Under the pieces are notes generated by a model that saw nothing but the letters and a program-made list of their open reading frames with translations, had not been told where the DNA came from and made no database searches. 39,025 nt of DNA, taken from Chromobacterium alkanivorans. GTDB taxonomy: Bacteria > Pseudomonadota > Gammaproteobacteria > Burkholderiales > Chromobacteriaceae. Shown piece by piece: positions 7,162 through 15,898 of the stretch. How positions within the stretch are numbered: position 1 is the stretch's first letter; each line of letters opens with the position of its first letter. Made by a program: the position numbers and the translations under genes. The DNA is taken from NCBI RefSeq assembly GCF_016937655.1, contig NZ_JAFHKL010000023.1, positions 1-39,025 of the forward strand. Reading direction: 5' to 3'.

Positions 7162-8775
7162 ATGAATCTGCTGCATAATTTTTCCTCCATCTTCCGCCGG
7201 GCCTCCGCCGCGCACCTGAACAGCGGCATGCTGGAAGGGGCGATGCGCAGCCGGCTGGAAAACCTGCCGCTGCTGATGCCGGGCCAGCAAGTGTCCACGC
7301 TGGACGTCGAACCGGAGGCGGACGCGCTGGACGCCTTGCCGCCGGCGCTGCCGCCCGCCGCGCCGCCGACGATGGGCGCGGGCGGGCCGCAGGCCGAGAC
7401 CGACGACGCGCCGGTGATCTATCAGCGCTCCGGCGCGCGCGGCGGCCTGCTCAAGGCCGGGCTGCAACAGGCGCAATGGGACAATCACTTCATCTCCCAC
7501 GCTCTGCCGGCGGTGCTGCAATTGCAGCGGCTGCAGGGCGGTGCGGCGGAAAGCCAGGCGCAGATCCGCGCCCAGCTGGGCCTGGAACTCAAGCTTTACC
7601 GCGAACGCCTGGCGGCGTCCGGCTGCGAGTGGCAACAGGCCCAGGACGCCTCCTATCTGCTGTGCACCTATCTGGACGAAGTCTGCAACGACGCGGCGCG
7701 CGGCGCCGGCCAGCAACCCTACGACGGCGAGCGCAGCCTGCTGGTGGAGTTCCACGACGACGCCTGGGGCGGGGAGGACGCCTTCGCCGATCTGCAGCGC
7801 TGGCTGCGCCACGAACCGTCCCCCGTTCCCTTGCTGGAACTGTACGAGCTGGTGCTGGCCTTGGGCTGGCAAGGCCGCTACCGGGTATTGGAGCGCGGCG
7901 AGGCGCTGCTGCAGGATTTGCGCTCGCAGCTGCACGCCGCGATCTGGCGTCAGCGGGAGCCGGAGCCGCTGGGCGCGGAATTGATCGCGCCGCCGCCGCC
8001 CCCGCCGCCGCCGGAACCCGAGGCGCCGCCGCGCCAGCGCTGGCTGACCCCGCTGCGCGGCGGCGCCATCGCGCTGGGCGTGGTGGCGCTGGCCTACGGC
8101 GCGGCCAATATCAGCCTGGACCTGCTGGGCCGGCCGATACGCGAGGCGCTGGCGGCCTGGACCCCGCCGCTGCGGACCATCAACCTGGCCACCACCTTGC
8201 CGCCGCCGTTGCCGCAGCTGCTGTCCGAAGGCTGGCTGGTGGCCTACAAGCACCCGCAGGGCTGGCTGCTGGTTTTCCGCAGCGACGGCGCCTTCGACGT
8301 CGGCAAGGCCGAGGTGAGGGCGTCCTTCCAGAAAAACATCGAACGGCTGGGTCAGGCTTTCGCGCCGTGGCCGGGCGATCTGGAGGTGATAGGCCACACC
8401 GACCGCCAACCGATACAGACCAGCGTCTTCCCCAGCAATCAGCGCTTGTCCGAGGCGCGCGCGCGCTCGGTGGCGGACACGCTGCGCCAGACCGCGATTC
8501 CCGGCGGCGCGCAAGCGCCCGACAACGCGGTGGCGCGCCGCATCGATTCCTCCGGCCGCGGCGACAGCGCGCCGCTGGACGCGGCGCAGACCCCGGCCGC
8601 CTATGAGCGCAACCGCCGCGTCGACGTGCTGTGGAAAGTGGCGGACGCCGCCAAGGGCGGCCCGGGCCAGCCGTCCGCCCCCCAGACTCAGGCCCCGCTG
8701 GCGCTGGCGCCCGGCGTCGGCATCGGCAACGGGCCCAGCCCGCTGGAGCCCGGCTATAAGGAGCAACAACCATGA
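7162..8775 (+). CDS. tssL: T6SS inner-membrane protein TssL with OmpA-like domain
   Basis: 537 aa, longer than a minimal TssL because of a C-terminal OmpA-type domain. Residues about 95-275 are the DotU/IcmH cytoplasmic domain with the characteristic Y-L-L-C-T-Y-L-D-E-V (about 164-173). A Pro-rich linker (about 274-292) leads to the single C-terminal membrane segment at about 298-318. The periplasmic part (about 365-500) contains an OmpA/MotB-like peptidoglycan-binding fold with G-H-T-D-R (about 412-416), N-Q-R-L-S-x-A-R-A-x-S-V and, late, N-R-R-V-D-V. The 28-bp gap after tssK holds a purine-rich AAAGAGAG ribosome binding site. It overlaps tssM by 4 bp. Confidence 0.92.
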   Translation: MNLLHNFSSIFRRASAAHLNSGMLEGAMRSRLENLPLLMPGQQVSTLDVEPEADALDALPPALPPAAPPTMGAGGPQAETDDAPVIYQRSGARGGLLKAGLQQAQWDNHFISHALPAVLQLQRLQGGAAESQAQIRAQLGLELKLYRERLAASGCEWQQAQDASYLLCTYLDEVCNDAARGAGQQPYDGERSLLVEFHDDAWGGEDAFADLQRWLRHEPSPVPLLELYELVLALGWQGRYRVLERGEALLQDLRSQLHAAIWRQREPEPLGAELIAPPPPPPPPEPEAPPRQRWLTPLRGGAIALGVVALAYGAANISLDLLGRPIREALAAWTPPLRTINLATTLPPPLPQLLSEGWLVAYKHPQGWLLVFRSDGAFDVGKAEVRASFQKNIERLGQAFAPWPGDLEVIGHTDRQPIQTSVFPSNQRLSEARARSVADTLRQTAIPGGAQAPDNAVARRIDSSGRGDSAPLDAAQTPAAYERNRRVDVLWKVADAAKGGPGQPSAPQTQAPLALAPGVGIGNGPSPLEPGYKEQQP

Positions 8776-11700
8776 TTCGGCAAAGCATGCGCATCTTGAT
8801 CGCGCTGTTGATCGCGCTGGCGATCTGGTGGATAGGCCCGCTGATCTCCATCGGCGTCTACCGGCCGCTGGGCTGGGCGCTGCTGCGGCACGTCCTGGTG
8901 GCCGCGGCGCTGATCTGGGGCTTCTGGCCGCAGCTGTGCTGGCTGTGGGGCCGGCTGACCGCCGCGCCGCGCTCCTTCCGCCGCGCGCCCAAGCCGGCGC
9001 CCGAGCCTGAACCGGACCCCGGCCCGCCGGACTACGTCAGCGACACCTTGCAGCAACTGGAACGGCAGCTGAGCCGCCGCGGCGGCGCGCCGCTGCCTTG
9101 CTATCTGCTCTTGGGCGCCGCCGGCAGCGGCAAAAGCAGCCTGCTGAGCTGGACCCTGCGCGACGGCGCGGAGCCGGCGGCGGCGATAGGGCAGGGTCTG
9201 GGCCTGGATTTCCGCCTGTCCTCGGACGCGGTGTGGCTGGACACCCAGGGCCGCTGGAACGTAGGCGAAGGCTACGACCAGGAGGCCGCGGCGGCCTGGG
9301 ACAAGCTGCTGGCCGGCTTGGCGGCCTTGCGCGACAAAGTCAGCGTCAGCGGCGTGGTGTTGTGCGTGGGCGGCGACGATTTGATCGCGATGGCGTCCAA
9401 ACGCCGCCAGCAAATGGCCGCCACCTTGCGCCAGCGCCTGCTCAAGCTGCGCGACGGCCTGGGCCGCACCCCCAACGTCTATCTGGCCTTGACCGGGACG
9501 GACCGGCTGGACGGCGCGCTGGCGACGCTGAACCAGATGCGGCCGGAGCGCTGGGCTCGCGGCATCGGCTTCCCGCTGCCGCTGGAAGCCGGCGCGGACG
9601 CCGCCGGGGCCTGGGTGCCGGCCATGCGCGGCCTGGAACAGCGGGTGCAGCGCCAGGTGCTGTTCGCCGCGCCCTTGGCCGGCGAGGTGGAGGCCAATCA
9701 CGCCCAGCTGCGCTTCGTCGAGGCGCTGGGCCGGCTGCGCCAGGCCTTGCAGGGCTTGCTGCCGCCCTTGTTCGCCCGCGACGGCGACGAGGACGCCGCC
9801 CATTTGCGCGGCCTGTGGCTGGGCTCGGTGGCGGAGGTGGCGGACATCGAGATCGACGGCCCCGAGCCGGCGACGCGGCCGCTGGGCGAGTTGTGGACGC
9901 CCTTGCTGCGCCAGGTGGCGGTGGAACGGCAGCTGATGGAGCAGAACCTGAGCGCGGCCGAGCGCCAGGCGCGGGAGAGGCCGGCACCGCCCGCGCCGCC
10001 GTCGCGCAAGCGCCGGCTGCTGAACGCGCTGCGCTGGGCGGCCTTGCCGGTCTTGGCGCTGGGCTTGCTGGTCTGGGTGGCCTGGGGCTATTTCGCCGAG
10101 CGCAACTATCTGGAATACGTCTGGGCCCAGTTCAGCGAGGGCAAGACGCTGGCGCGGGAACAGGCCGGCAGCGCGCCCAGCGCCGGATCGCCGCTGCTGG
10201 CGGTGGCGGCGCAGATGCGCTACGCCCAGGCCCAGGCGGAAAGCGCCGAGCGCGGGATGAGAACCCCGTATTTCGAGCACCGCCGCGTGGCCGAGACCGC
10301 CACCGCCACCTATCACCGCCATCTGCAGAAAACGCTGATGCCGGAGCTGTACAACGAGGTGAAGCGCACCTTGCTGGCGCAGACCGAGGGCAGCCCCGGC
10401 GACATTTTCCTGACGCTCAAGGTCTATCTGATGCTGTGCCGGCCGCAATACCGCTCCGCCGACGCGGTGGAGCGCTGGATCTCCGGCCGCTGGGAGGCGC
10501 TGTCCGAAGGGCAGTACAACGACGAAGACCGGCGCATGCTGATCGCCGACGCGCGCACCCTGATCGCGCTGCCCGGCCTGCCGGCGGCGCCGGAAGACGC
10601 CAACCTGGTGCAGACCGCCCGCGCGCGCGCCTCGCAGATTCCGGTGGTGACCCGGGTGCTCAACCATGTGCGGGAGCAGGGCCTGCCGTCGCAGATCCAG
10701 GACATCTCGCTGGCGCGCGCGGCCGGCTTCGGCTCGGCGATGAGCTTGCGCATGCGCAACAACGTGCCGGACACCGACAGCGCCGTTTCCGGCTGGTACA
10801 CCCGCGCCGGCTATGTCGACGCCTTCCTGCCGCGGCTGGAGACCAGCGCCCGCGCCATGCTGGAAGAGCAGAGCTGGGTGCTGCGCAACGAGCCGCTGCG
10901 CGGCAACGGCTTTGAAATCGACAGCCTGGTGCAGAAGCTGGCCGACAGCGCCCGCAACCAGTATCTGCAGGACTACATCACCGCCTGGCAAAGCTTTCTG
11001 GCCAATGTCAGCGTGCGCTCCGTCACCGGCCTGGACGACGCCGCGCAGCTGGCGGCGTCGATGATGAACTCGCAGTCGCCGCTGGCCAATCTGCTGCGTT
11101 TCGCCGGGCGCGAAACCATGCTGACCGGCAACTACGACGGCGGCATGGACAGCTGGATAGACCGCCAGAAGGCGCGGCTGGAGAAAAGCCGCCGCTCGCT
11201 GGTGGGCGAAATCAACGGCGAGCGCTACCGCACCACCTTGCTGCCGGAACACGCGGTGGAGGAGCACTTCCAGTCCTTGCGCCAGATCGCCAAGCAATTG
11301 GAGAAGAACGACAACAGCGGCGGCAATCCGCTGGCGCGGCTGTTCGATTCGCTGTACCGCCAGCTGGGCCTGGTCAACGGCGCGCTGCAAACCGGCCAGG
11401 TGCTGCCGACGCAATACGATGTGTTCACCAAGCTGCGCGGCGACGCCGGCCTGCAGCCGGAGCCGGTGCGCGGCATCATGCTGGACCTGATCAACAACGG
11501 CAGCGCCGCCACCTCCAGCCAGACCCAGGCGGTGCTCAACAAGGGCGCGGCCGGCGCCACCCGCAGCGCCTGCGACCAGGGCCTGACCGGCCGCTACCCG
11601 TTCCGCCGCGGCGCCGGCGCGGACGCCAGCGTGGAGGGCTTCGAACGGCTGTTCGCGCCGCAGGGGGCGATGGCGGTGTATTTCCGCGAGCATCTGGCCG

Positions 11701-12227
11701 CCTATGTCGACACCTCGGTCACACCGTGGAAGGCGCGCAGCGTGGACGGCGGCAAGCAGGCGCTGCTGAGCCCGGAGGTGATTGGCGCCTACGAGAGCGC
11801 CAGCCGCATCCGCGACGCGATGCTGGACGACGGCGGACGCTTGCGGGTGCCCACGGTGTTGCGCTTCCTGGACATGGACCCGCAGCTGGCCGAGGTGCAA
11901 CTGGACCTGGCCGGCCAGACCCTGCGCTTCGCTCACGGCGCCACCACGCCGCAGCGCGTCGACTGGAACGGCCAGAGCCAGAAGCTGGCGATACGGCTGC
12001 AGATGAAGTCGGTGGACGGCCGCGTCAACACCCTGCAATACGACGGGCCGTGGGCGCTGTTCCGCTTCTTCGACGCCGGCCGCGGCGTGGGCGGCACCGC
12101 GGACCGCCGCGAACGCTTGTACCAGGGCAGCCTGGGTTCGGTGCGCATCGAGTGGCAGTCGCTGTCCTCGCCGTCGCCGCTGTGGTCCGGGCTGATCCAG
12201 TCTTTCCGTTGCCCGCAAGGCGGCTGA
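8772..12227 (+). CDS. tssM: T6SS inner-membrane ATPase-like protein TssM (IcmF)
   Basis: 1151 aa, normal for TssM. Two N-terminal membrane segments (about 7-29 and 36-57) are followed by a cytoplasmic P-loop domain. It has an intact Walker A motif, G115-A-A-G-S-G-K-S122, and a W-L-D-T-Q-G-R-W segment at about 156-163. A third membrane segment lies at about 419-440. The remaining 700 residues are the periplasmic part that binds TssJ; the C-terminal beta domain is recognisable around P-W-A-L-F-R-F-F-D. The intact P-loop is worth noting because some TssM proteins have lost it. The start is set by the ATGA overlap with tssL. Confidence 0.93.
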   Translation: MIRQSMRILIALLIALAIWWIGPLISIGVYRPLGWALLRHVLVAAALIWGFWPQLCWLWGRLTAAPRSFRRAPKPAPEPEPDPGPPDYVSDTLQQLERQLSRRGGAPLPCYLLLGAAGSGKSSLLSWTLRDGAEPAAAIGQGLGLDFRLSSDAVWLDTQGRWNVGEGYDQEAAAAWDKLLAGLAALRDKVSVSGVVLCVGGDDLIAMASKRRQQMAATLRQRLLKLRDGLGRTPNVYLALTGTDRLDGALATLNQMRPERWARGIGFPLPLEAGADAAGAWVPAMRGLEQRVQRQVLFAAPLAGEVEANHAQLRFVEALGRLRQALQGLLPPLFARDGDEDAAHLRGLWLGSVAEVADIEIDGPEPATRPLGELWTPLLRQVAVERQLMEQNLSAAERQARERPAPPAPPSRKRRLLNALRWAALPVLALGLLVWVAWGYFAERNYLEYVWAQFSEGKTLAREQAGSAPSAGSPLLAVAAQMRYAQAQAESAERGMRTPYFEHRRVAETATATYHRHLQKTLMPELYNEVKRTLLAQTEGSPGDIFLTLKVYLMLCRPQYRSADAVERWISGRWEALSEGQYNDEDRRMLIADARTLIALPGLPAAPEDANLVQTARARASQIPVVTRVLNHVREQGLPSQIQDISLARAAGFGSAMSLRMRNNVPDTDSAVSGWYTRAGYVDAFLPRLETSARAMLEEQSWVLRNEPLRGNGFEIDSLVQKLADSARNQYLQDYITAWQSFLANVSVRSVTGLDDAAQLAASMMNSQSPLANLLRFAGRETMLTGNYDGGMDSWIDRQKARLEKSRRSLVGEINGERYRTTLLPEHAVEEHFQSLRQIAKQLEKNDNSGGNPLARLFDSLYRQLGLVNGALQTGQVLPTQYDVFTKLRGDAGLQPEPVRGIMLDLINNGSAATSSQTQAVLNKGAAGATRSACDQGLTGRYPFRRGAGADASVEGFERLFAPQGAMAVYFREHLAAYVDTSVTPWKARSVDGGKQALLSPEVIGAYESASRIRDAMLDDGGRLRVPTVLRFLDMDPQLAEVQLDLAGQTLRFAHGATTPQRVDWNGQSQKLAIRLQMKSVDGRVNTLQYDGPWALFRFFDAGRGVGGTADRRERLYQGSLGSVRIEWQSLSSPSPLWSGLIQSFRCPQGG

Positions 12228-12266
12228 CGAAGGTTCAGGGGCCGGCGGCGCCGGCCCCGACAAGAT

Positions 12267-12303
12267 GGATCCCGTTCAGCACAGCAAATTTTGAACGGGC
12301 TCC
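12267..12303 (+). repeat. Imperfect 12-bp inverted repeat in the leader of the small gene after tssM
   Basis: Arms GGATCCCGTTCA (12267-12278) and TGAACGGGCTCC (12292-12303) pair at 11 of 12 positions around an AT-rich 13-base loop. The right arm resembles the right end of the MITE copy at 25.7 kb, where TTGAACGGGCTC is the terminal repeat. This may therefore be a tiny remnant of that family, or an operator or hairpin for the small gene. A GC-only palindrome (about 12238-12257) lies just before it, without a T-tract. Confidence 0.5.
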
Positions 12304-12356
12304 AGGCGGGTTTTCCGCTGTTTGTTTCGTTCCATTACCCACTGAAAGGAAACACC

Positions 12357-12734
12357 ATGACCAAGGCCGCAGAAAACATGATCAACCCGGCGGAAATCCT
12401 CAAGGCGTGCAGCGCCGCCCACCAGTACGGCCAGAGCGCCGGCGGTTCCATGGCCGAGCCCTTCATGAACTCGGTGCCGGGCATGAACATCGCCTCCGGC
12501 AGCAACGCCAGCAATCTGATAGGCAATGTGCAGGACGTGGGCCGCCAGATGCTGGACCACATGACCGCGATCAAGTCCGCGGTGGACAAGCAGGTGGCGG
12601 TGCATCAGGACCAGCAGCGCCGGCAGAAGACTTACGATTTCCAGCCGGACATGTCCGACCTGCGCCCCAGCGACGCCAAGGGCTTCCCCACCGAAATGCC
12701 GGAAGCCTTCTTTGCGCCTTTCATGAAGAAATAG
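12357..12734 (+). CDS. Small protein of unknown function downstream of tssM
   Basis: 125 aa, not recognised. It starts at ATG after a strong GAAAGGA ribosome binding site spaced 6-7 bases. It lies 129 bp after tssM, unlike the tightly packed upstream genes, so it may have its own promoter. The protein has no signal peptide or membrane segment. It is rich in Met, Gln, Ala, Ser and Asp. A helical, charged middle (about 55-90, with D-K-Q-V-A-V-H-Q-D-Q-Q-R-R-Q-K) is followed by a Pro/Asp/Phe-rich tail ending in P-F-M-K-K. Codon use and GC content match its neighbours. Location suggests a T6SS accessory or secreted substrate, but this is inference from position only. Confidence 0.6.
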   Translation: MTKAAENMINPAEILKACSAAHQYGQSAGGSMAEPFMNSVPGMNIASGSNASNLIGNVQDVGRQMLDHMTAIKSAVDKQVAVHQDQQRRQKTYDFQPDMSDLRPSDAKGFPTEMPEAFFAPFMKK

Positions 12735-12748
12735 GCGCGGCGGACAGG

Positions 12749-12781
12749 CAAACGTCCGGGGCGCGCGCGTCCCGGCGTTTG
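12749..12781. terminator. Stem-loop between convergent genes, possible bidirectional terminator
   Basis: CAAACG-t-CCGGG on the left pairs with CCCGG-CGTTTG on the right around a GC-rich loop, with one bulged base. It lies in the 57-bp gap between the end of the T6SS gene (+) and the end of benC (-). The stem foot provides short A and T runs (CAAA/TTTG), but there is no long T-tract. Termination is plausible, not certain. Confidence 0.45.
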
Positions 12782-12791
12782 CATCGGCCGT

Positions 12792-13814
12792 TCAAGCGCC
12801 GCTGTCGGCGAATTTCTCCAGATACAGCTTCAGATGCTCGCAGCCGTGGCGGCACAGCCAGTCGCGCATCGCGTCCACCATGGGCGGCGGGCCGCATAGA
12901 TAGATGTCGGCGGCCAGCGCGCGCAGCGCGTCCGCGTCCAGATGCTCGGGAATCAGCCCGCGCTTGCCGCTCCAGCTCTCGCCCGGCGTCATTACCACCG
13001 GATGCCAAGCAAAACCGGGCAGCCGTTCGGCCAGGCCGCGCAGGCGCGGCAGCTCGCACAGATCGCCTTCACGGTTGACGCCGTAGTACAGCGTCACCGG
13101 CTGGCCGCAGCCGCCTTGCTCGGCCAATTGCTCCAGCATGCCGAGAAAGGCGGACAGGCCGGTGCCGCCGGCCAGCATCAGCACCGGCTTGTCGATATGG
13201 CGCAGATAGAAGCTGCCCAGCGGCGCTTCCAGTTCGATGCGGTCGCCGGTCCGCCAGCCGTTGCGCAGATAATTGCTCATCGCACCGTCCGGCAGCAGCC
13301 GCACCAGGAAGCGCAGTTGCTTGTCTCCCGAAGGCGCGTGGGCGAAGGAGTAGGCGCGCCATTGCTCGCCGCCGGGCACCCGCAGCCGCGCGTACTGGCC
13401 GGGCAGGAAGGACAAGGCGCTCTCGGCGGCGGAGGCGTCCAGGCACAGCACGGCGCAGCTGTCCGACACCGGCTCCACCCGGCTGACCACGGCGGCGAGA
13501 CGGGCGGGCGGCGCGCTCAAGCACAGGCTGGAGTCGAAGTCGAAGGAAAAGGCGGCGTCGGACAGCACTCGGGTCTGGCAGGACAGGACGGCGCGCTCCG
13601 CCAGCTCCGCCGCGGACAGCGCCTCGGAGTCGACATAGTCCTGGCTGTAGTCGCCGCGGTCGCAACGGCCGCGGCAGGTGGCGCACACGCCTTCGCGGCA
13701 ATCCATCGGGATCTTGACGCCCTGGCGCAGCGCGGCGTCCAACAGCCGCTCCCCCGGCTGCGCCTCCAGGAACAGGGTGCGGCCGTCGAGAAAATTCAAA
13801 GCCACTTGATGCAT
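12792..13814 (-). CDS. benC: Benzoate 1,2-dioxygenase electron transfer component (reductase)
   Basis: 340 aa. The N-terminal plant-type [2Fe-2S] ferredoxin domain has ligands C39, C44, C47 and C79 in the usual C-x4-C-x2-C...C pattern. The FAD-binding domain follows, with R-A-Y-S-F-A near residue 166. The NAD domain carries G-G-T-G-L-S-A-F-L-G and the C-terminal Y-L-C-G-P-P-P-M-V-D motif. It passes electrons from NADH to the BenAB oxygenase. It is the last gene of the minus-strand cat-ben set and is separated from benB by a MITE-like insertion. The expected next gene, benD, is absent; the T6SS gene begins only 57 bp further on. Confidence 0.93.
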   Translation of the reverse strand: MHQVALNFLDGRTLFLEAQPGERLLDAALRQGVKIPMDCREGVCATCRGRCDRGDYSQDYVDSEALSAAELAERAVLSCQTRVLSDAAFSFDFDSSLCLSAPPARLAAVVSRVEPVSDSCAVLCLDASAAESALSFLPGQYARLRVPGGEQWRAYSFAHAPSGDKQLRFLVRLLPDGAMSNYLRNGWRTGDRIELEAPLGSFYLRHIDKPVLMLAGGTGLSAFLGMLEQLAEQGGCGQPVTLYYGVNREGDLCELPRLRGLAERLPGFAWHPVVMTPGESWSGKRGLIPEHLDADALRALAADIYLCGPPPMVDAMRDWLCRHGCEHLKLYLEKFADSGA

Positions 13815-13833
13815 GTCGGCGCTTTCAGGTTTG

Positions 13834-13984
13834 GAGCCTGTTTACGATCTGCTGCGCGTCGGCGGGACGAGTAGAAAGGGGCGTTAAAAACAAACTCAAA
13901 ATGCTCATGTACCGTATGTACACGCTGCTTTTTCACTTGTTTTCGCCTTGTCTCGCCTTAGCTCGCGAGATCGTAAATAGACTC
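13834..13984 (+). mobile_element. MITE-like element, copy A (151 bp), between benB and benC
   Basis: The left end GAGCCTGTTTACG (13834) and right end CGTAAATAGACTC (to 13984) form terminal inverted repeats matching at 11 of 13 positions. The interior shares long near-identical blocks with the copies at 25.7 and 30.6 kb: GATCTGCTGCGCGTCGG, an AATGCTCATGTAC core with a following GTAC half, and TTTTCGCCTTGTCTCGC. The right flank TTA is the complement of the benB TAA stop codon. The left flank is TTG, so the 3-bp duplication is imperfect. There is no transposase, so it is non-autonomous. Confidence 0.75.
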
Positions 13985-14476
13985 TTAGAGGTGATAGAAG
14001 TCCAACACCGCGTTGACGGTATCGTTCAGCAACAACACATGCTGACGCCGGATCAGCCAGCCGTCGCCGTTGCGCGCCAGCGTGTAAGCGGCGCGGCCGT
14101 AGAAATAACTGGTCTCGCCAAAGCGGGTGTAGAAGGTGGTCCAGTTGACGCGGGCTTCCACCAGGCCGTCCGCGCCGCGCTCTACGCGGATATTGGCCAA
14201 CTGATGCAAGGTGCGCGGCATCGGGTTGCAGGCGGCGGATTTGCCGGTGCGGATGCGGAACACCCTGTCCTCCAACCCGGCGCGGCTGGCGTAGTAGATC
14301 AGCGACATCTCGCGCTTGGGGTCGGTGGTGTAGACGTGCTCGGCGTCCCATTGCGGCACGTGGTATTCGCAGTCCGGCGCGTAATCGGCCAGGTAGCCGT
14401 CCCAGTCCTGGCCGTCGCACAGCTCGGCGTGGCGGTAGAGGAACTGTTCCACCTGGTAATGCAGTTCGATGTTCAT
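13985..14476 (-). CDS. benB: Benzoate 1,2-dioxygenase small (beta) subunit
   Basis: 163 aa, the normal length for BenB/XylY-type beta subunits (SnoaL-like cone fold). The sequence shows the family features: an N-terminal E-Q-F-L-Y-R-H-A-E-L-x-D, then D-x-C-E-Y-H-V-P near 35-42, R-x-x-S-L-I-Y-Y-A at about 55-63, and the C-terminal D-F-Y-H-L. It has no catalytic metal and packs with BenA in an alpha3-beta3 hexamer. Its start overlaps the benA stop by 4 bp, giving translational coupling. Its TAA stop directly abuts the end of a MITE-like element, yet the C-terminus looks complete. Confidence 0.93.
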   Translation of the reverse strand: MNIELHYQVEQFLYRHAELCDGQDWDGYLADYAPDCEYHVPQWDAEHVYTTDPKREMSLIYYASRAGLEDRVFRIRTGKSAACNPMPRTLHQLANIRVERGADGLVEARVNWTTFYTRFGETSYFYGRAAYTLARNGDGWLIRRQHVLLLNDTVNAVLDFYHL

Positions 14477-15867
14477 CGCTCGGCTCCCTCGGCGGCGGCG
14501 CGCCGTTCCAGTCCTTGCAGCAGGAATTGCCGCCAGGCGCTGTGCTGGTTGACGTACAGGCCCTCATGGGTGATTTCGGTCCCGGTCAGGCAGGGAGAAA
14601 TGCCGAGAGTCTCGCTATTGGGCGTGGCCCCGGTCCGCCAGCGCGGGTGGCCGCGCGAGATGTCGCTCCAGCGCTCCAGCCGCGCCTGGAAGCCGCGCTG
14701 GGCTTCGCGGAATTCGGTCAGATCGTCCGGCGTGCCCATGCCGGACACATTGAAGAAGTCCTCGAACTGGCGGATGCGGTTTTCGCGGTCGGCGGCGGAT
14801 TCGCCCTTGACGCCCAGACACTGGCTCTGCACCAGGGTCTTGTTCCAGGCCAGCGGGCGGATGATGCGCAGCTGGGAGCTGATCTGGTCGATGAAGAACA
14901 GGCTGGGATAGATGTTGAGGTTGCGCAGTCGGTGCATCATCCATTCCGCCTTGGCCTGGCCGTGCTCGGCCACCAGCCGCGGCATGATGCCGGCGTAGCC
15001 GGGCCGCACCGCCGGGTTGGGCATGTCGCTGAACAGCACGCTGTGGCCGTTGGGGAAGGAGAACCAGCCGTCGTCGGTGGCGGCGTCGCCGGCGCCCAGC
15101 TTGCTGTAGTCCAGCGTCGAGGCCTGCGCCTCGCCTTGCTGGCGGCTGACTTCCTGGCGGTGCTGCACCGTGGCCACGTAGTTGTAGTGCACGGTGCTGA
15201 CGTGGTAGCCGTCCAGGCCGTTCTCGTTTTGCAGCTTCCAGTTGCCGTCGTAGGTGTAGCTGGATTTGCCGGGCAGCACTTCCAGTTCGCCGCTGGGGGA
15301 TTGCGCCACCATCATGTCGAAGAAGACCTTGGCGTCGCCCAGATAGTCTTCCAGCGAGTCCGCGCCGTCCGGGTCCAGGCTGACGAAGACGAAGCCCTTG
15401 TAGCTGGCCACGCGCGCCGGTTTCAGCGAACGGGCGGCCTTGTCGAAGTCCGCCGGGTATTCGCCCGGCGCCTTGACCTTGAGTAGGCGGCCGTCGTTCT
15501 TGTAGCACCAGGCGTGAAACGGGCAGGTGAAGGTGGATTGATTGCCCTTGCACTGGCGCACCAGGGTGGCGCCGCGGTGCTGGCAGGCGTTGACCAGCGC
15601 GTGCAGGGCGCCGTTGCCGTCGCGGCTGATGATCAGCGGCTGGCGGCCGGCCTGCATGGTGATGAAGTCGTTGGGCGCGGCGATTTCGCTTTCGTGACAG
15701 GCGTAGATCCAGACTTTCTCGAAGATCAGCTCCATCTCCAGGTCGAACAGCTGCGCGTCGGTGAACATGTCGCGGGCGATGCGGTAGACGCCGTCGTCCG
15801 GGCGGAAGTCCAGGCAGCCGCCGACATAGCTGCGCCATTGCTCGGTGGTGCGGAAGGTTGTGCTCAT
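14473..15867 (-). CDS. benA: Benzoate 1,2-dioxygenase large (alpha) subunit
   Basis: 464 aa. It carries a Rieske [2Fe-2S] centre with C95-x-H97...C115-x2-H118 and a mononuclear iron site with the D219-G-Y-H222-x4-H227 arrangement. It hydroxylates benzoate to the cis-1,2-dihydrodiol with O2 and electrons from BenC. Overall length and C-terminal layout fit BenA/XylX rather than naphthalene- or biphenyl-type dioxygenases. An AAGGAC ribosome binding site precedes the ATG. The 81-bp gap to the upstream catA contains a strong GC hairpin. Substrate preference (benzoate or a substituted benzoate) cannot be settled from sequence, but the adjacent cat genes favour benzoate. Confidence 0.94.
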   Translation of the reverse strand: MSTTFRTTEQWRSYVGGCLDFRPDDGVYRIARDMFTDAQLFDLEMELIFEKVWIYACHESEIAAPNDFITMQAGRQPLIISRDGNGALHALVNACQHRGATLVRQCKGNQSTFTCPFHAWCYKNDGRLLKVKAPGEYPADFDKAARSLKPARVASYKGFVFVSLDPDGADSLEDYLGDAKVFFDMMVAQSPSGELEVLPGKSSYTYDGNWKLQNENGLDGYHVSTVHYNYVATVQHRQEVSRQQGEAQASTLDYSKLGAGDAATDDGWFSFPNGHSVLFSDMPNPAVRPGYAGIMPRLVAEHGQAKAEWMMHRLRNLNIYPSLFFIDQISSQLRIIRPLAWNKTLVQSQCLGVKGESAADRENRIRQFEDFFNVSGMGTPDDLTEFREAQRGFQARLERWSDISRGHPRWRTGATPNSETLGISPCLTGTEITHEGLYVNQHSAWRQFLLQGLERRAAAEGAER

Positions 15868-15898
15868 CGTAATGTCCTTGAACAGGTTCTGCGTTCCG

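Noticed and set aside
12238-12257. GC-only palindrome after tssM as an intrinsic terminator
   Set aside because: It has a strong stem but no T-tract follows, and the next gene is in the same direction.
8754-12263. 1169-codon minus-strand open frame opposite tssM
   Set aside because: It is antisense to a clear TssM with Walker A motif and membrane segments; the product is low-complexity and without family resemblance.
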